A stretch of DNA of 64,000 bases from Sweltsa coloradensis. Its lineage: Eukaryota; Arthropoda; Insecta; Plecoptera; Chloroperlidae. Positions 13,021 to 25,541 of the stretch are shown here, piece after piece. The position numbers were made by a program, and so were the translations under genes. The notes under the pieces were generated by a model. It was not told the DNA's origin. It did no database searches and was given only the letters and a program-made list of their open reading frames with translations. Numbering within the stretch: the first letter of the stretch is position 1; each line of letters begins with the position of its first letter. Where the stretch lies: assembly GCA_024449915.1 (NCBI GenBank), contig JAMZAV010000026.1, positions 806,001-870,000 on the forward strand, written 5' to 3'.

Positions 13021-14065
13021 GCTGTAATTGTCAGAGGTAGTACTCATTTTTAAAATACATATTCTCGTGGTTCTCTCGTATTTTACTATGGACTTTTGAT
13101 TGTTTAGGGTGTATAGTTAAAAGCTAGCCCTGAAGTTAGTAACACTTAAAAATTGTACATGAATCCGACCACTATAAACTTCAAATTTTAATATTAAATT
13201 AATCGACATTTGTCGAAATTGTATCAATTAGACTAACCTGCAACCCATACAGGTATAGGCCTACACATTTTAAATGGTTGTGAATTTAGTTGTGACTCAT
13301 GAATGAAGAATAACATAACTTATAAGTTGATGTACAAAGTGAAGCCGATGCTAGATAGCTACGTCGCGGGTGTAATGTGATGCGGTTGTGTGGAATGTCT
13401 CGGTGGGTTCTGTCTCATCAACTAACGATTAGCGTAGTTCGAGTTGAGAGTTTCCCACTCCAAGAAGTTGGCTGACTGGGTGATAAGAGGCGGCTGGATT
13501 GATAGGACACTCGCTCGCTGATTACAGGAGAAGACGTAGCTAAAGACACGACCAGTCGGACACGGGGATTGATGGAGTTCCAGGTAATTAGAACCATACC
13601 AGAGATTACTAGGACAAAGTTTACTATGTAGCCATAGAGTTAGTTTAACACCGCTGAAGAGGAACATTGTGTTACTTTGTACTGTCAATCACTACATTTG
13701 GGTAAAACAAAAAAAAAATTCTCCACAATTACATGCATCTGAATTTTCACAACTACATTTTTATGTTTCCTGAAAGTACTCGACAAGATTCCAGTCCGGA
13801 CCAAAATTCCTATACGGAAAAGATATAAACTCGTTCAACAATTTTTAAATTATTTTCACTAGCAATTCCGCGCTTTTGGTATTTCAAAATCGAAAATTGT
13901 CTTATATTTTTATCAGCAATACCATTTCTTAGCGGAGCCTATCAATATTAAACTAGATACAGAAAGGCCCGTATTCATAGTCGTCCCATTGGGAGCTCGC
14001 CTCCCGAAGGGGCTAGGAGCTTTGGTTTTTTGATAGAAAATAACATGAATAAACCCAAAGCCCTC
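13021..14065. other. non-coding stretch, no gene recognised
   Basis: No credible coding frame or known repeat. The end, around 13975, has the string CCCGTATTCATAGTCG, which looks like a transposon end, but no matching opposite end was seen. Confidence 0.4.
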
Positions 14066-14206
14066 AGACCCTGGGAACCCTCTGTGCCTGTGCTAGCACT
14101 CAGACCCATGGGAACCTCTGTGCCTGTGCTAGCACTCAGACCCATGGGAACCCTCTGTGCCTGTGCTAGCACTCAGACCCTGGGAACCCTCTGTGCCTGT
14201 GCTCAC
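14066..14206 (+). repeat. 37-bp tandem repeat, ~4 copies
   Basis: Unit contains CAGACCC(AT)GGGAACC, TCTGTGCCTGTGC and TAGCACT. Copies differ mainly by a 2-bp AT and a single C indel (35-37 bp). The 70-codon ORF across it is repeat-encoded. Confidence 0.9.
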
Positions 14207-15132
14207 TCTGCCAAACACACCCCGGACACCAAACGTAACTAGTACACGTTCATTGTACCCGCCCTTTGAATTACACTTTTCTATAGCTAATTGTGTTTTA
14301 TTGTTGATTTCAATACGGTTTTAGTTCGATTCGTCGAAATTGTTTTGAATCTAAACATCGCACTAAACCAATTATTAGCATCTCACTTCGTGCTTACTTG
14401 CAACGAATCTGAGATTAGAAATTTCTTTTAAAAATGCATTTCCAGGTATTAATTTTAACTTATTTACAAAAGATGACAGTAAACAATATTGCAATGTTTA
14501 CAAAATACAGCTAGCTAGTACTCAAAATAGTTGGATCTGAATGGATCCTACACAATCAAGCATTTAAAAATGTATATTCCAAAAAATTATCATTGATTTG
14601 ATAGTGAACTTAGGAAGACCTAGCCTACCTAAATCATACTAATAATACAAATTCACGCAAACAAAGTAAACTAATTTAAAGTTGAGACTGCATTCGTTGA
14701 TTGTTGGAGGGTAAGGAAGCGAAGAGCATGAGGGATGTCATTCAGGACGGGAGTGTCAGGAAGTTGTTGTATTCTCCGTGCACAGACCGACTGTGTTTTA
14801 TTGTTTCCAGCGCAATAGTTAGTTGAGATCAAGTTATCTCTAGTTTCCTTGTTTTTATTCTAGTTTTCTCTGGTAGAGCTCGATTCGTTTGGAGTGATGC
14901 ACCCGCCTGGCCCTGGGTCTGACTGCGCCATTAGGGGAGTTCTAGTTGGAGCCCACGCCAACCATTGCCGCGGAACTTGGCGTAGCGACACGACCAACTA
15001 GGCTTGAAATATCCGCGAGCGCAGGGAACCGTCGTGTGGGGGGCTACCCGTCTCTGTGGGGGAATGTGATGTGCACTCGTAAAAAAATGAAGTAATTCAT
15101 GTTTTAAACTTTAAGACGGTTTGATGAGCTGA
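14207..15132. other. non-coding stretch, no gene recognised
   Basis: No protein-like ORF and no repeat recognised. Confidence 0.45.
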
Positions 15133-15275
15133 GCTCGAGCCAACTTTTTCACAATGTTAAATGTCTATTTAAAAATCTTTTGATTGCCAAGTACATGCGG
15201 ATTTCTACAAACATTCTACACCACTTTTTGACCTCCAATTTTCACCACAAATCATAATGTTTACATTATAATAAC
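15133..15275 (+). repeat. dispersed repeat, pair of 23133-23270
   Basis: Shares CACTTTTTGACCTCCAATTT and several flanking blocks (ACAATGTTAAA, CATTTAAAAA) with 23133-23270 in the same orientation. Both copies are diverged and family and ends are unknown. Confidence 0.6.
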
Positions 15276-15751
15276 TTACACCTACTAGTAAACAACAAGA
15301 AAAAAGTTTTTAACGTAATAGGAACAAACAAACAAACTAAATTAAAATAAATTACAAATATTATGTCAGTTATTGAAAAGTTCAGATACTACTAAATATT
15401 AAAGAAGCCAAACAAATGCAGCAGAAAACTAATAGTTCGAAACAGTTACAGACACAACCCAGATACAAGTCGTGGGTTCGATCCCGTGTCTGAGTCACCT
15501 CCTGCTACTGATTCACTCTCGTCTCGCCTCCACACGTGTTCCTGTGACGTCACTGCACGTGTCATGTAGTCCTGGTGAATAATGTATTAGCTCAATCATG
15601 TATGAGTTCCGCCAACTCTTTATCAACAGTCGGGCATTGTCTTGGTTCTCCAAGCGCGGTAGAGCCTCGCGCTCTTGTATATAGCCTCTATGAGTTGTAC
15701 CTGTTGGTCAACTAAATGGTACCTTAAATACATTGTAAAAAATATTTTTAA

Positions 15752-16054
15752 TAGGGAGTGAAGTTACTTAATGTCGAGAAATAAGAGTTTATAGGAAAGT
15801 CTTTGAATTGTCGACCTAACTGATATTTAATACAAATTTAATGTTCACCCTCAATTAAGTGGATCATGCCCCGACCCCTGCCTACCTTGGTCACAAAGAA
15901 CGTCCTGCATAATCCTTATTGAAAGACAAAAGCAAAGAAACAACCGCATGTCAATCGGAGGTCATGTTCTGATTCGGTTTTATATCGTGAGACGTGATAC
16001 ACAGACAGACGGACGGACACACAGGGCGTGCATATAGGTGAGCTTCGCTCCCTA
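15752..16054. mobile_element. possible short element with inverted ends
   Basis: Begins TAGGGAGTGAAG and ends CTTCGCTCCCTA, inverted repeats with 11 of 12 bases paired. The start (GAAGTTACTTAATGT) is echoed by a fragment near 2027-2046. No clear target duplication is visible, so boundaries are tentative. Confidence 0.4.
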
Positions 16055-19000
16055 ATAGATGTATGAGGATTAAGAGAGTAGGCCTATAGGACATGCGTTT
16101 TAGGCAAATTGCTGTTCGCTCGGTCAACAGACATCACAGGTGTTTGAAATTTTGAACATATGTCAAGAATGTGGAAATATGTGGTTCTGCAGTAACACAT
16201 TTCCAAATTTTGTTTTAAAATAATTTATAAAAAATAAATTAGTTTTCACGAATTTTGATTTTGTTAAAAACTCCAAAATTGACTATATTCGTGATTTTTT
16301 CTGGCTGATTAAGACAAATTTTGAAAATCTATGACCGCAGGGCTGTCCATGTATGCTTTATTGACAACTTTGCAAAGTTTCATATACGTCGGATGCTTCT
16401 GGCTGAGCGAATAGCTATTTGCTAACTGACAAATGTGTCCCATTCCCTCAAGTGTAATCGGTTAAGAATTTCCACAGATTAATTTGAGAAATATCTTGTG
16501 ATTCAGTACAGATGGACTTGTCATTGACGGGAGTCGAATACGCTACCCCTACATCAGTGTGCTAACACTGCGCCACCTCTGTCGTTGCCCTGTCCCTGCT
16601 TTCAATGCCCATGGTCCTTGGTTCGATTCTGGTTCACATCTGCAACCGGTGGTCATACATACATTCTTGTGTGAAGTGGTCAAGTATTGTTGTACAGACG
16701 TTAGAACTAATCGTGCAGAGTACGTGGTTATTCCCTCTCTCTCAGATAAACGATAGCCGTGTCCTAGCTAAGAAACTCTTCAATCCTTGATAACAAATTA
16801 AAGTTTTCAGTGTTTGCCTCGGTCTACGTAGAATTCTGGGATTAAATCGATAAAAGTTACCTCGGGGATTCATTAACAACTTAAAGGGGCTATTATCCGC
16901 ATAAAATAAAATTTTCACTTCAATTCTGGAGCATTATAGAAACTGAAGCATACTGAAAAGGGACAATTAAAAAAAGATGTGTCAGAAACAGTTAAGAGAT
17001 ATATTTTTTTAAATTGAAGTTAGCTACTTATTCACTTTGTAGAATTGGCGTTTTGGTGAATTACTTACGTAGGCCTACTGTCTTTGTGTCTGACGTCGTC
17101 TTATCAGTCTAGTAAGGCTGGGGAAGGAAGAGGCCTTGCCTGCAATAATGGTCATTAGTTGATCATATCTTTCTGTATTAAAGACAAGGTTTGTGTTATA
17201 TTTATATATAATACATTTATGTATCTACAACAACAGGTTATGATCAACCCACATGTGTCAGGCAACTAAAACTAAACAATTTAAACAAACAAACACACAA
17301 TTTAAAACAATACAAATACGTTATTATTAAATATATGGACAAGTATCATAAAATTAAAATTATACAATAACTACAATATAAGTAAAACGTGATGACAAAG
17401 TGCAACTATAAAAAAACGTTGAAAAACCAAGATGAATGAAAAATAAACTAATAAGATTATAAAATACAAAGCTAGTGAAAAGGTGATAAGAGTAATTAAT
17501 GAGTCATGTTGGTAAACTGGCACAAATAGCTGCTTTAAATGAGTTCAAATTAGCTGGTAAATACCCTTATACGCGACTTTTTTCATAGATACTTCAATTA
17601 AATCATCATTCTTGTGCTCAGTTTCCATTACTTGTTCTATCTCTTTCAATTTCTCTTCTTTCCTTGCCCCCCACTTCGTGATTCACGCGGCTATTTTAAA
17701 TATCGCAACGTTCTTTTTTGTGTGCAATTCTGCTCCAATTGGCGATTACATTTCGTGGAATCCACTTGGCACGAAACCTTGTTCCTATTGACTCATTTCC
17801 TACCGTGTGGTTAGTCTTGTCAATAAGTTCTTTGTCTCGGCGGCCATCTTGAAACACAACTCTAGAAGCGCGGTAGTCGTGTGGTACCTATTAGAGTCAA
17901 TGCACACAGACAGGGAGCAAACAATTAGATACCCAGAATCAAGGTTTCATTGCTTAAAAATTAGGAAGTTTTTTGTTTTGTAAAACCAGACACGACATTT
18001 AAATTAAAAGCAGAGATAGCATTCATTAATTATTTAAATACTGAGTGGTTTTAAATGAAGTTGCTTGAGCAAATAAGTCTTTTGAAACATGCAAAACAAT
18101 TTTGCAAGTGGCTTTTATAAAAGAATACTGTTTCCCATTTAAAAGCCACAAGGACCTAGAAAATGTTAAGACTCGAAGTAGAGATTCGGTGAATTACCAA
18201 GTGGGTCAGCTAAGTTACTCGAAGACCTTGAGTTATACAGGGCGCTCTCTTCTGAATCTATGATAGGGATAGAGTTTATGTAATTCACTTGTCCCCGGCT
18301 GTATAAGTAGAACTCCTCATAATTAGCAAAACCTTGTTATCAGCAAAATGTCTAAGATTTTTCAAACGATTTGATCAATTTGGAGCAAGGAAATTCTAAA
18401 GTGTGTCACCGCAAAACGCACCAATTGGCAATTACCACAATGGTCAGTAAAAAGCGAAATTCAAATCGACTTAATACTCATCCAGTTAAATGTAATTCGA
18501 AAACTAGAAGAACTTGCTATATTTTACCTTTAAAATAACATTTCTATGCACACACATTCTATAGTAGTAACTGCTTTAAATAATTCGTCTAAGGATTAAT
18601 AATACCTATAGTTGTTGTACACAATTAACCATAAACAGTTTCAAATCATTAAATAATCACATATCACGGATATATTATTTTATGACGCTAACCATGACGC
18701 TAATGAAGCTAAGTGGCAGCCAATGCTGGCCTGACCCAGCCACAGGCGTTAGCCCTCTGGTTATGTGTGAACATTGAGCGTTGCCATGGGAACGAGGGAG
18801 GCAGTAATTGCAGCTATTACGTTAACAATATGGTGACGGATGATCTGTCCATTTATAACTCCATGATCTGTCTGTACCCAACCCAACCCAACACCCTTGC
18901 TTGGTTTCCACGGGACCGTGTGAAATACTCAGCATTTACGCCGAAGATAGGCCTCTTATAGGGGTCAGGGCTCCAGAAGACAGATTGTGCAATTTCGTAA

Positions 19001-19170
19001 AACAGTCCCAATGCCAATGATGAATTAACGATTAATAAAATTGTGGAAAATAAACTTAATCATCTAATGTGTAATTCGTCATACATGTCCCTGTCAAATC
19101 TACGTCATATTTTGCATCATGGCGATATTACCCACACATTCCCACAACACAACACAACATCACAACTGTT
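16055..19170. other. non-coding stretch, no gene recognised
   Basis: AT-rich with short ORFs only. A tRNA-like segment sits at 16521-16580 (listed separately) and a second B-box, TTGGTTCGATTCTGG, near 16618 on the plus strand. No exon-like block is supported. Confidence 0.45.
16521..16580 (-). mobile_element. tRNA-like SINE relic, minus strand
   Basis: On the minus strand GGTGGCGCAGTGTTAGCAC (box A-like) is followed by GTAGCGTATTCGACTCCCG (box B-like) at tRNA spacing. Acceptor pairing is not convincing, so it is read as a SINE head relic, not a tRNA gene. Confidence 0.45.
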
Positions 19171-19326
19171 ATTATTTACTACAATTATTCAGAAATTAAA
19201 AAAGTCCGCCCCAACCGGGAATCGAACCACGGAACTCCCGCAAAAAAACTTTTAATTTCTGAATTGTAGTATAAATAATATCAATTACACCTACGGGAGC
19301 GTTTCCCGACTAAACAAATCGAGAAA
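19171..19326. mobile_element. fold-back tRNA-SINE with target duplication (156 bp)
   Basis: Exact 10-bp flanking duplication CACAACTGTT (19161-19170 and 19327-19336). The element opens with ATTATTTACTACAATT.. and carries the opposite arm TTTAATTTCTGAATTGTAG, then a tail with GGGAGCGTTTCCCGAC. A tRNA-like T-arm lies between the arms on the minus strand (GGTTCGATTCCCGG in reverse). The copy at 33066-33328 has the same arms and tail but the tRNA-like core on the plus strand. Box A is missing here, so the core is also deleted. Confidence 0.8.
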
Positions 19327-19336
19327 CACAACTGTT

Positions 19337-20245
19337 GTATTGCTGTTAGTAAGTTTGTAACTTTCTCTGCTGTGTTGTATTATGGCCTTCCACTTCGATA
19401 CATCCAGCCCAATGAATTATTGAGGAAATGGAGTACAAATAATTTCATTATCTCAACTTCTAAGCCAAACTGATTAAAAACTTTCTAAAAAACACTCTTT
19501 TCAAAGGAAATCCCGTCTGAGAGTTTCTACCAGACGTAACGAAAGCGAATTAGCTGCTTTCTGTATCGACTGATTCTCAAGATGAAACATCCGTCTCTGG
19601 CAAGAATTAAGCCCGGGCTAATAGGCCAATTAGCTCCAATAGCAGGGTCTACTCAGTTCACTGATTAAATAATAATTGATTCGATTTAACGTTACTTATA
19701 AATTAGTTTGAAGTGAAGGTGTATGGATGAGTTGAGTTGTCTCTCGGAGTAGATGTTGCGCTCGCCCACGTGCGCTAACTCGCTCTAAACAAGTCTCCTC
19801 ATGCAAAACATCTAACGAAGCGTGTGAGTCCTGAGTGGGACGTATTTCTCGGCTTTTTCCCCGTCATTAGCTGCTTTGTTGAGTCAAAACATCGCTAGTA
19901 TGAGAGGGATGGAAGCCAAACAACAGCGGGGAAACGCATTCAGAGAATAATGTAGCTTTCTTATTTCCTTGATCAACACAAAAGGAATAGAATCTTTTAC
20001 TGTGTTGTGACGTGTGACTTCTTTAGCAGGAAGTCAAAACATTTTGAATACGATGCAAGTTGAAAGCAGAGAGGTTGATTTGAAAATAGAAATGAAAACG
20101 AGATGATATTTCTCTTTGAGGTACGAAGTGAGTGCGTATATTTGATATTCACGACCTGGGACCTCTAGAGGATACTATGAGATAGAAATGCGATGTATCT
20201 ACTGTAGATATACCTTGACTAGAATGCGATTTGCCTACAGGTCGA
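19337..20245. other. non-coding stretch, no gene recognised
   Basis: No credible ORF, repeat or RNA gene seen. Confidence 0.45.
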
Positions 20246-20664
20246 CAGTGGCGTATCCAGGAATTCATAAAGGGGGGTTCAATCAATTAACTCACAGATG
20301 TACCGAAGGCTAAGTGAGGGGTCCGGGGTGCGTGCCCCCCCGGAAAATTTTTCTCTTTCAAGGTCATTTTGGTGAAAATATGTGCGTTTTAAAGCATCAC
20401 AATGACCATCTTTTTATCTACTAAAATCCTTTTTTAATCCAAAAGTTTTCTCTTTCAATGTCATTTTGGTGAAAATTTGTGCGTTTTAAAGCATCGCAAT
20501 AACCATCTTTGTATCTACTAAAACCTTTTTTGGTCAGATGGTAATTTGCCATTGTTATTGCGATAAAACAGTAATATATTCTCCAACGTTAAAGTGCACT
20601 TTCACATTTTTTTTTGCAAAAGGGTGGTTTGTCTCCCCCCCCTCCCCCCTTGTATATGCCACTG
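20246..20664. mobile_element. hAT-type non-autonomous element (419 bp)
   Basis: Starts CAGTGGCGTATCC and ends in TATATGCCACTG (reverse CAGTGGCATATA). Flanks CAGGTCGA (20238-20245) and CAGGTAGA (20665-20672) form an 8-bp duplication with one mismatch. The interior holds a ~100-bp tandem duplication (about 20349-20445 and 20450-20530, each with TTTTAAAGCATC). No transposase, so mobilised in trans if at all. Confidence 0.8.
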
Positions 20665-20672
20665 CAGGTAGA

Positions 20673-23132
20673 TATTCCTGAATATAATGGGATTTGTAAG
20701 AATTTGTAAAACCTGTGGCCTTTATTTGAATTATGAGAAGTGTACTCGAGAATTAGTACGAAAAATGGAGAAAATGAAAATGAAATATTTTGTTGGAAGG
20801 TACAACTTGTTTGAAAATTGTTATAGATAACATAAAAAACATCCTAAGCATTGAAACTTTACAATCCTGGGATCTCAAATAATCTGGCAATCCCCAATAG
20901 AATAAAACACAGGCGAAGTATTTGCGGTTCCTTATTACATCATGTACCAGATGTATAGCTAACTTTAACAATAAATTGTCCTTCTACCCGTACATGAACG
21001 TATCTTCTCTAATCTCAGTACACCTTTTCGAAATCCGTTTTTCCAACATTCCGATTAAACTGACAAACCATCCCCCTCCCCCTCACGCCAAGGGCTCACC
21101 GCTCACACATAGTTAATCATGATAAATAACAACACAAGCAGACAGGCTTGCCAATCACCCAACCCTCTCAGATCGTTCCCACCGCTCCTAAGTGATTTAG
21201 ATGATTCAAATGCGTTCGAAATAACGGGGTAAGAATCCCCTCTGGCCAACCTAAAAACCAGGGTTTAAAGCGTTCTTTGTTTTCTAAACGCACGTTTTAT
21301 TTATTAATTATTCTATTTAGTTAAATGGTTTGGGGATGAAACTGTTCAGCCTGGATGATGAATGGGTCTAAACGTCAGCTTGTAATTATTATGATGATAA
21401 CCAGCAGAAAGGAGGGTCTGAAAACGACTGCTGTGTATTAAATTAATTGCATATTTTGTGTTTTTTAAATGTGAACGACGAAAGTTGGTACGAGAAAAAA
21501 CGTTATGGGCTTTAAAGACTGCTATCAGCAAAAATGTATTTTCTTTTTAATGATACAAGGTATGTTTTCATACAATACAATCAAAGTTTGTCTATAGCTT
21601 TTTTGTTTATTGTATTCTTCATTTGCGAGGGAAAATTTCTCCTTATTCCACAAGTGCGAGGAAACCTCATAACCAGTAGGCTACGCATTTTTTAAAAGGA
21701 AAATTGTATGCTTTATAAATATGTTGTTTGGGGTAAAAAATTAAAGTACTGAAATTAAAAACAAAAACGATATTTTCACGCATTTCTGTGAATCTCCCGT
21801 AGCTTCTGCTGTGACGATATTGAAACAAGTACCTGCGTGGGTAGGCTTCATTTAAAGAGCGATTAGACTGGCTTTTACCCGCAATGGTGCGAAACTAATC
21901 ACGCAGGAGGATTAGCGATGTGCGTACAGTGTACAGGTCTGGCAAGGACTCTGATAACTGATTGATTGTAGCCGCGTGCGCAATGATTGATGAAACTCCG
22001 GTATTAGCTCACCGAGAGTATGATGGATGGTTGATTCGTGTGTCCGCACAGATTGTGAACGGCCTCCATGCAGATCAAGACGCGGTGTCTCCATTACCCA
22101 ACACCCACACACAACTTAATTATAATACGAGCACACACCATTAACCTGGCTGCCGGGGTTTGAAATTGAAATAGTGCAAAAAGGTGCACAATTCGTATAC
22201 AGCACATGGTTGCACTTAATTGCAGAGGGTAGGAGCAAAGTTAATAGAGTTGCAGACATGGGTATACGGGTAGGGGAGAAAGTTTAAAGCAGTTTTTGCG
22301 TATCAATTTAATTATAGTATAAATACCGAGATTATTAGAACAGAATGAAAAACAATTTTGGAACTTTTACATGTTCATTTAAAATATAAAATAAATACAA
22401 TTTTATGCCATATTTAGAACATTTTCAATACCCTAATGGCAACAATTAAAACATAAATTCCGTCGCCTAAACAAGGTCGATACATCAAATCAATTATTTG
22501 AACATATTATTTTAAGGAATAATCTGTTTGTTGGAATAATAATTACTCCCAGGTCAAGGTTAATCTGCTTACGCAAACTCGGCTTTGTAGCCTGAAGCCG
22601 ATAAGCTGGATTTGATTCAATCATCGTATTGACATAACGCTTAACCAAACCTAACACGAAATAAATCGCATTTTAAAAAGTAAAAACAGCCATTCCGAAG
22701 AGGGTTCCTGTGTTTGAATAGTACCCCACCCTAGGCCTACTGATTTCCTCGTTGCCCGGTTGTTCGTGTCGCAACCATCAGACGGGACATGTGACCACCA
22801 ATTAGTCTCCATTGGAATCCCTTTATCGGTATCCAGACAGGGAATCAATCAATCTATAGGCGATCCCTCGCCGGGTAAATCACCAACTATCGGTGTTGGT
22901 AAGCTCTTTGACTTTGCCGGCTGAGGTGGAGGGGGAGTACACTTTGAGCTTGTCTGGAACCTGTGAATTAGTAATATTTGTATTGAGGAACCATTTGTTG
23001 GTTGTATTTAGTTATTTTTCCTATCAGGACGCAGGTTTGAGTTCCGCATAAGACATGGTGTTTTGTAATAATTGTCATTCACCCAAGATAGGAATATCAC
23101 CACTCATTGTCGTGAATAACAATATTACATTC
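20673..23132. other. non-coding stretch, no gene recognised
   Basis: Only short ORFs without protein-like composition. No repeat family recognised by eye over about 2.4 kb. Confidence 0.4.
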
Positions 23133-23270
23133 CAGTCAACTCTTTTTACAATGTTAAAAGTCCATTTAAAAAATTCGCTTGATCGACAAATCCAGCTAAT
23201 TTCACATACAGTCTGGACCACTTTTTGACCTCCAATTTTCACCCCGAAAATTTGAATTTTTGGGATAATG
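23133..23270 (+). repeat. dispersed repeat, pair of 15133-15275
   Basis: Same-orientation diverged copy of the 15.1 kb repeat, sharing CACTTTTTGACCTCCAATTT. Nothing bounds it. Confidence 0.6.
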
Positions 23271-25521
23271 TTAACAAGGGATGCGCGTATGTCACTATAA
23301 AAGCCCATTTTATCATCGCATTTTATCATTTACGCAAGCTTGCGAAAAAAACTACAATTTACCTATTTGGTGAGCAAAGTGAGCAATTTTTTAAATGTGC
23401 TCTAATAGCGACAATCACACATTGCAACGGTGAATCAAACAGATCAAAATCAAGTTCCATTTTAATTTAATTTCGAATTTATTTTTAATTTGAGTTTTAT
23501 TCTTTAATCTGTATCGTGATGCAACATAGCTTTGGTAGCAGAGGCCAAGTACAAGTTATTTCGAAAACATTGAACAATTATTTCTGAATTGAACATCAGT
23601 TTCTGTGTTCGCATTCTCTTGAGCGAACTTGACTCTTATTTTGAATTATTTTGGGTTTCAGGGTTCATGTGTGTTCATAGGGAGCCACTCGTCCATATGA
23701 CACAGTCATGTTAATTTGGACGGTTTGTATTTTATGTCAACTAGATCAAGATGCCATGATCTAGAGACATCTTCAGTGTATGTAAATAATAGAGAGAGAC
23801 CGTTTAGTAAAATCTCGTGTAGATAGTGCAGATAGTTCAGTTTAATCAATAGTCTTTTTTGGGGAATGGTCGTGGGGCTCGAAGCCTCTCGTCTGGTATG
23901 CGTAAATCCCAGGTGCGAAGAACCTATAACTAAATAATGAATAATATCAATGTATGGGACATAAATTAATGTTCTGTGGTTATTTTTATGTTCGTTAATA
24001 ATCCATTATAAGAAATTAATAGCAAATTTGCGAAAGTTCATTTCTTATCGGAAAATTTTGAGAAGTTTTAGACAAAAAAATTTCGATGTTCGGACCCTCC
24101 CGAAAATTTAATTTTTGTGTCTAATTTAATAGAGGGTTAACTCCAGGACCCTCTCCGCATTATTTGGGTCCATGATACCTTTAACCATTCCTCTTCATGT
24201 CCGTCCTGGCTTATACTTACACCATGTGGCTTCATAGGGAGTGAATCATGTGTGTATTCGTGACGTGTTGACGTTGTAGATATGTGTAGGTATTTTCAGT
24301 CACCCACCGACATTCAGAGATTCGGGTGATTAACTTGGTTTGTTTTCGTAGTCGATGAAACTTTTTTAATGTTTCAGTTGAAAACAACGTTTCAGAGATT
24401 TGTTGATACCAATGACGGAAATGGTTAACATATCGAAACATTGTTTTTAATTTATATTCACTAAACTAGATATTGTGTTGTGAGGATAATTGGAGGGAAT
24501 GCCCAGGTGCTTTAATGGGTTCAATCTTAAGTCATCACCCTTTGACTAAGGAAAACCTTGGAAACAACTGTGAGTGAGGATTGCCAAGGAGGGTATCGAA
24601 TCGACGGCTTTCCCAAGTCGTCTCGCGCGTGCCACAAATTATAGTTACCGGTCATCGCCGTCGATGATATGGAATAAGCCCATCGGTGGTTTCTCGTGAT
24701 TCGGGAGGTCTCTCCACCGGCAATCCTGACTGAGGGTTTTCCAAAGTTTAATTAAATGGGTAAATCGATGTTGAGATTGAGTCCTAAGCACTCGGACGCT
24801 CCCTTCACAATCACCCTCATATATAGTCTCCTGGAAGAGGGTAACTCAGGATACACTCTATGTGTACCCTACAGAGGGCAATCCTTGCCAAGAAGTTTTT
24901 ATAATAGAAAGAGGAGGTTATGTGAAAGTACAAAGCGATGAGCAAATACACTTCGGGCATTCTTTTTATTTATGCGTCCGAATAGCAGCTTGCATGTAAT
25001 AGTACGTAAGTACTGAACTCACAGTAAGACCCCCAACATGAAATACCCATTTCACTTCTATATCGTCAAAATCTTACAAACAAACTCACTTAACTCCCCC
25101 ATTCATTTTCAAAATACGTCCAATGAAACTTTTCGAAACAGTCTCCCATAAAAGAACCCATTGGTCACATAATGCAATACGTCCTACGATGTCGTATTTT
25201 AACAATCATGAAACTCGCTTAAAAGTTTGTCTCGTTTCGTTTTCGTTTTAGGTGGGACAAAATCAATTCTAGCAATATAAAAGTTATATAGGCCCTAAGT
25301 TCCTTTATGTAGCGTTCATTTGTGTGTGTGGTGGAGAGGTAGGGCAGCTATGCTCCGTTAAGTAATGGCGAAAGCGAGAAAGTTTTTAAAACGAAATGTA
25401 AAAAGGAAAAAGCTTAGTAAGGGGATAAAAGTAGGGATAAAGGTAGAAGGAGTCTTGCTTTAGAAAGCACTGGATTGAAAGCCAAGCGAAGAATACTTAA
25501 TTAGTCGCGAGAATGATTCTA
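23271..25521. other. non-coding stretch, no gene recognised
   Basis: No gene. A weak minus-strand tRNA-like segment (GTGGCACGCGCGAGACG.. then GATTCGATACCC) lies at about 24590-24645 and may be a SINE relic. Confidence 0.4.
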
Positions 25522-25541
25522 GGGGGGGGGGGGGGGGGGGG
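25522..25541 (+). repeat. poly-G tract
   Basis: Twenty consecutive G residues. No gene nearby. Confidence 0.95.

Noticed and set aside
13975..14000. Transposon end (CCCGTATTCATAGTCG)
   Set aside because: No partner end in the following 3 kb.
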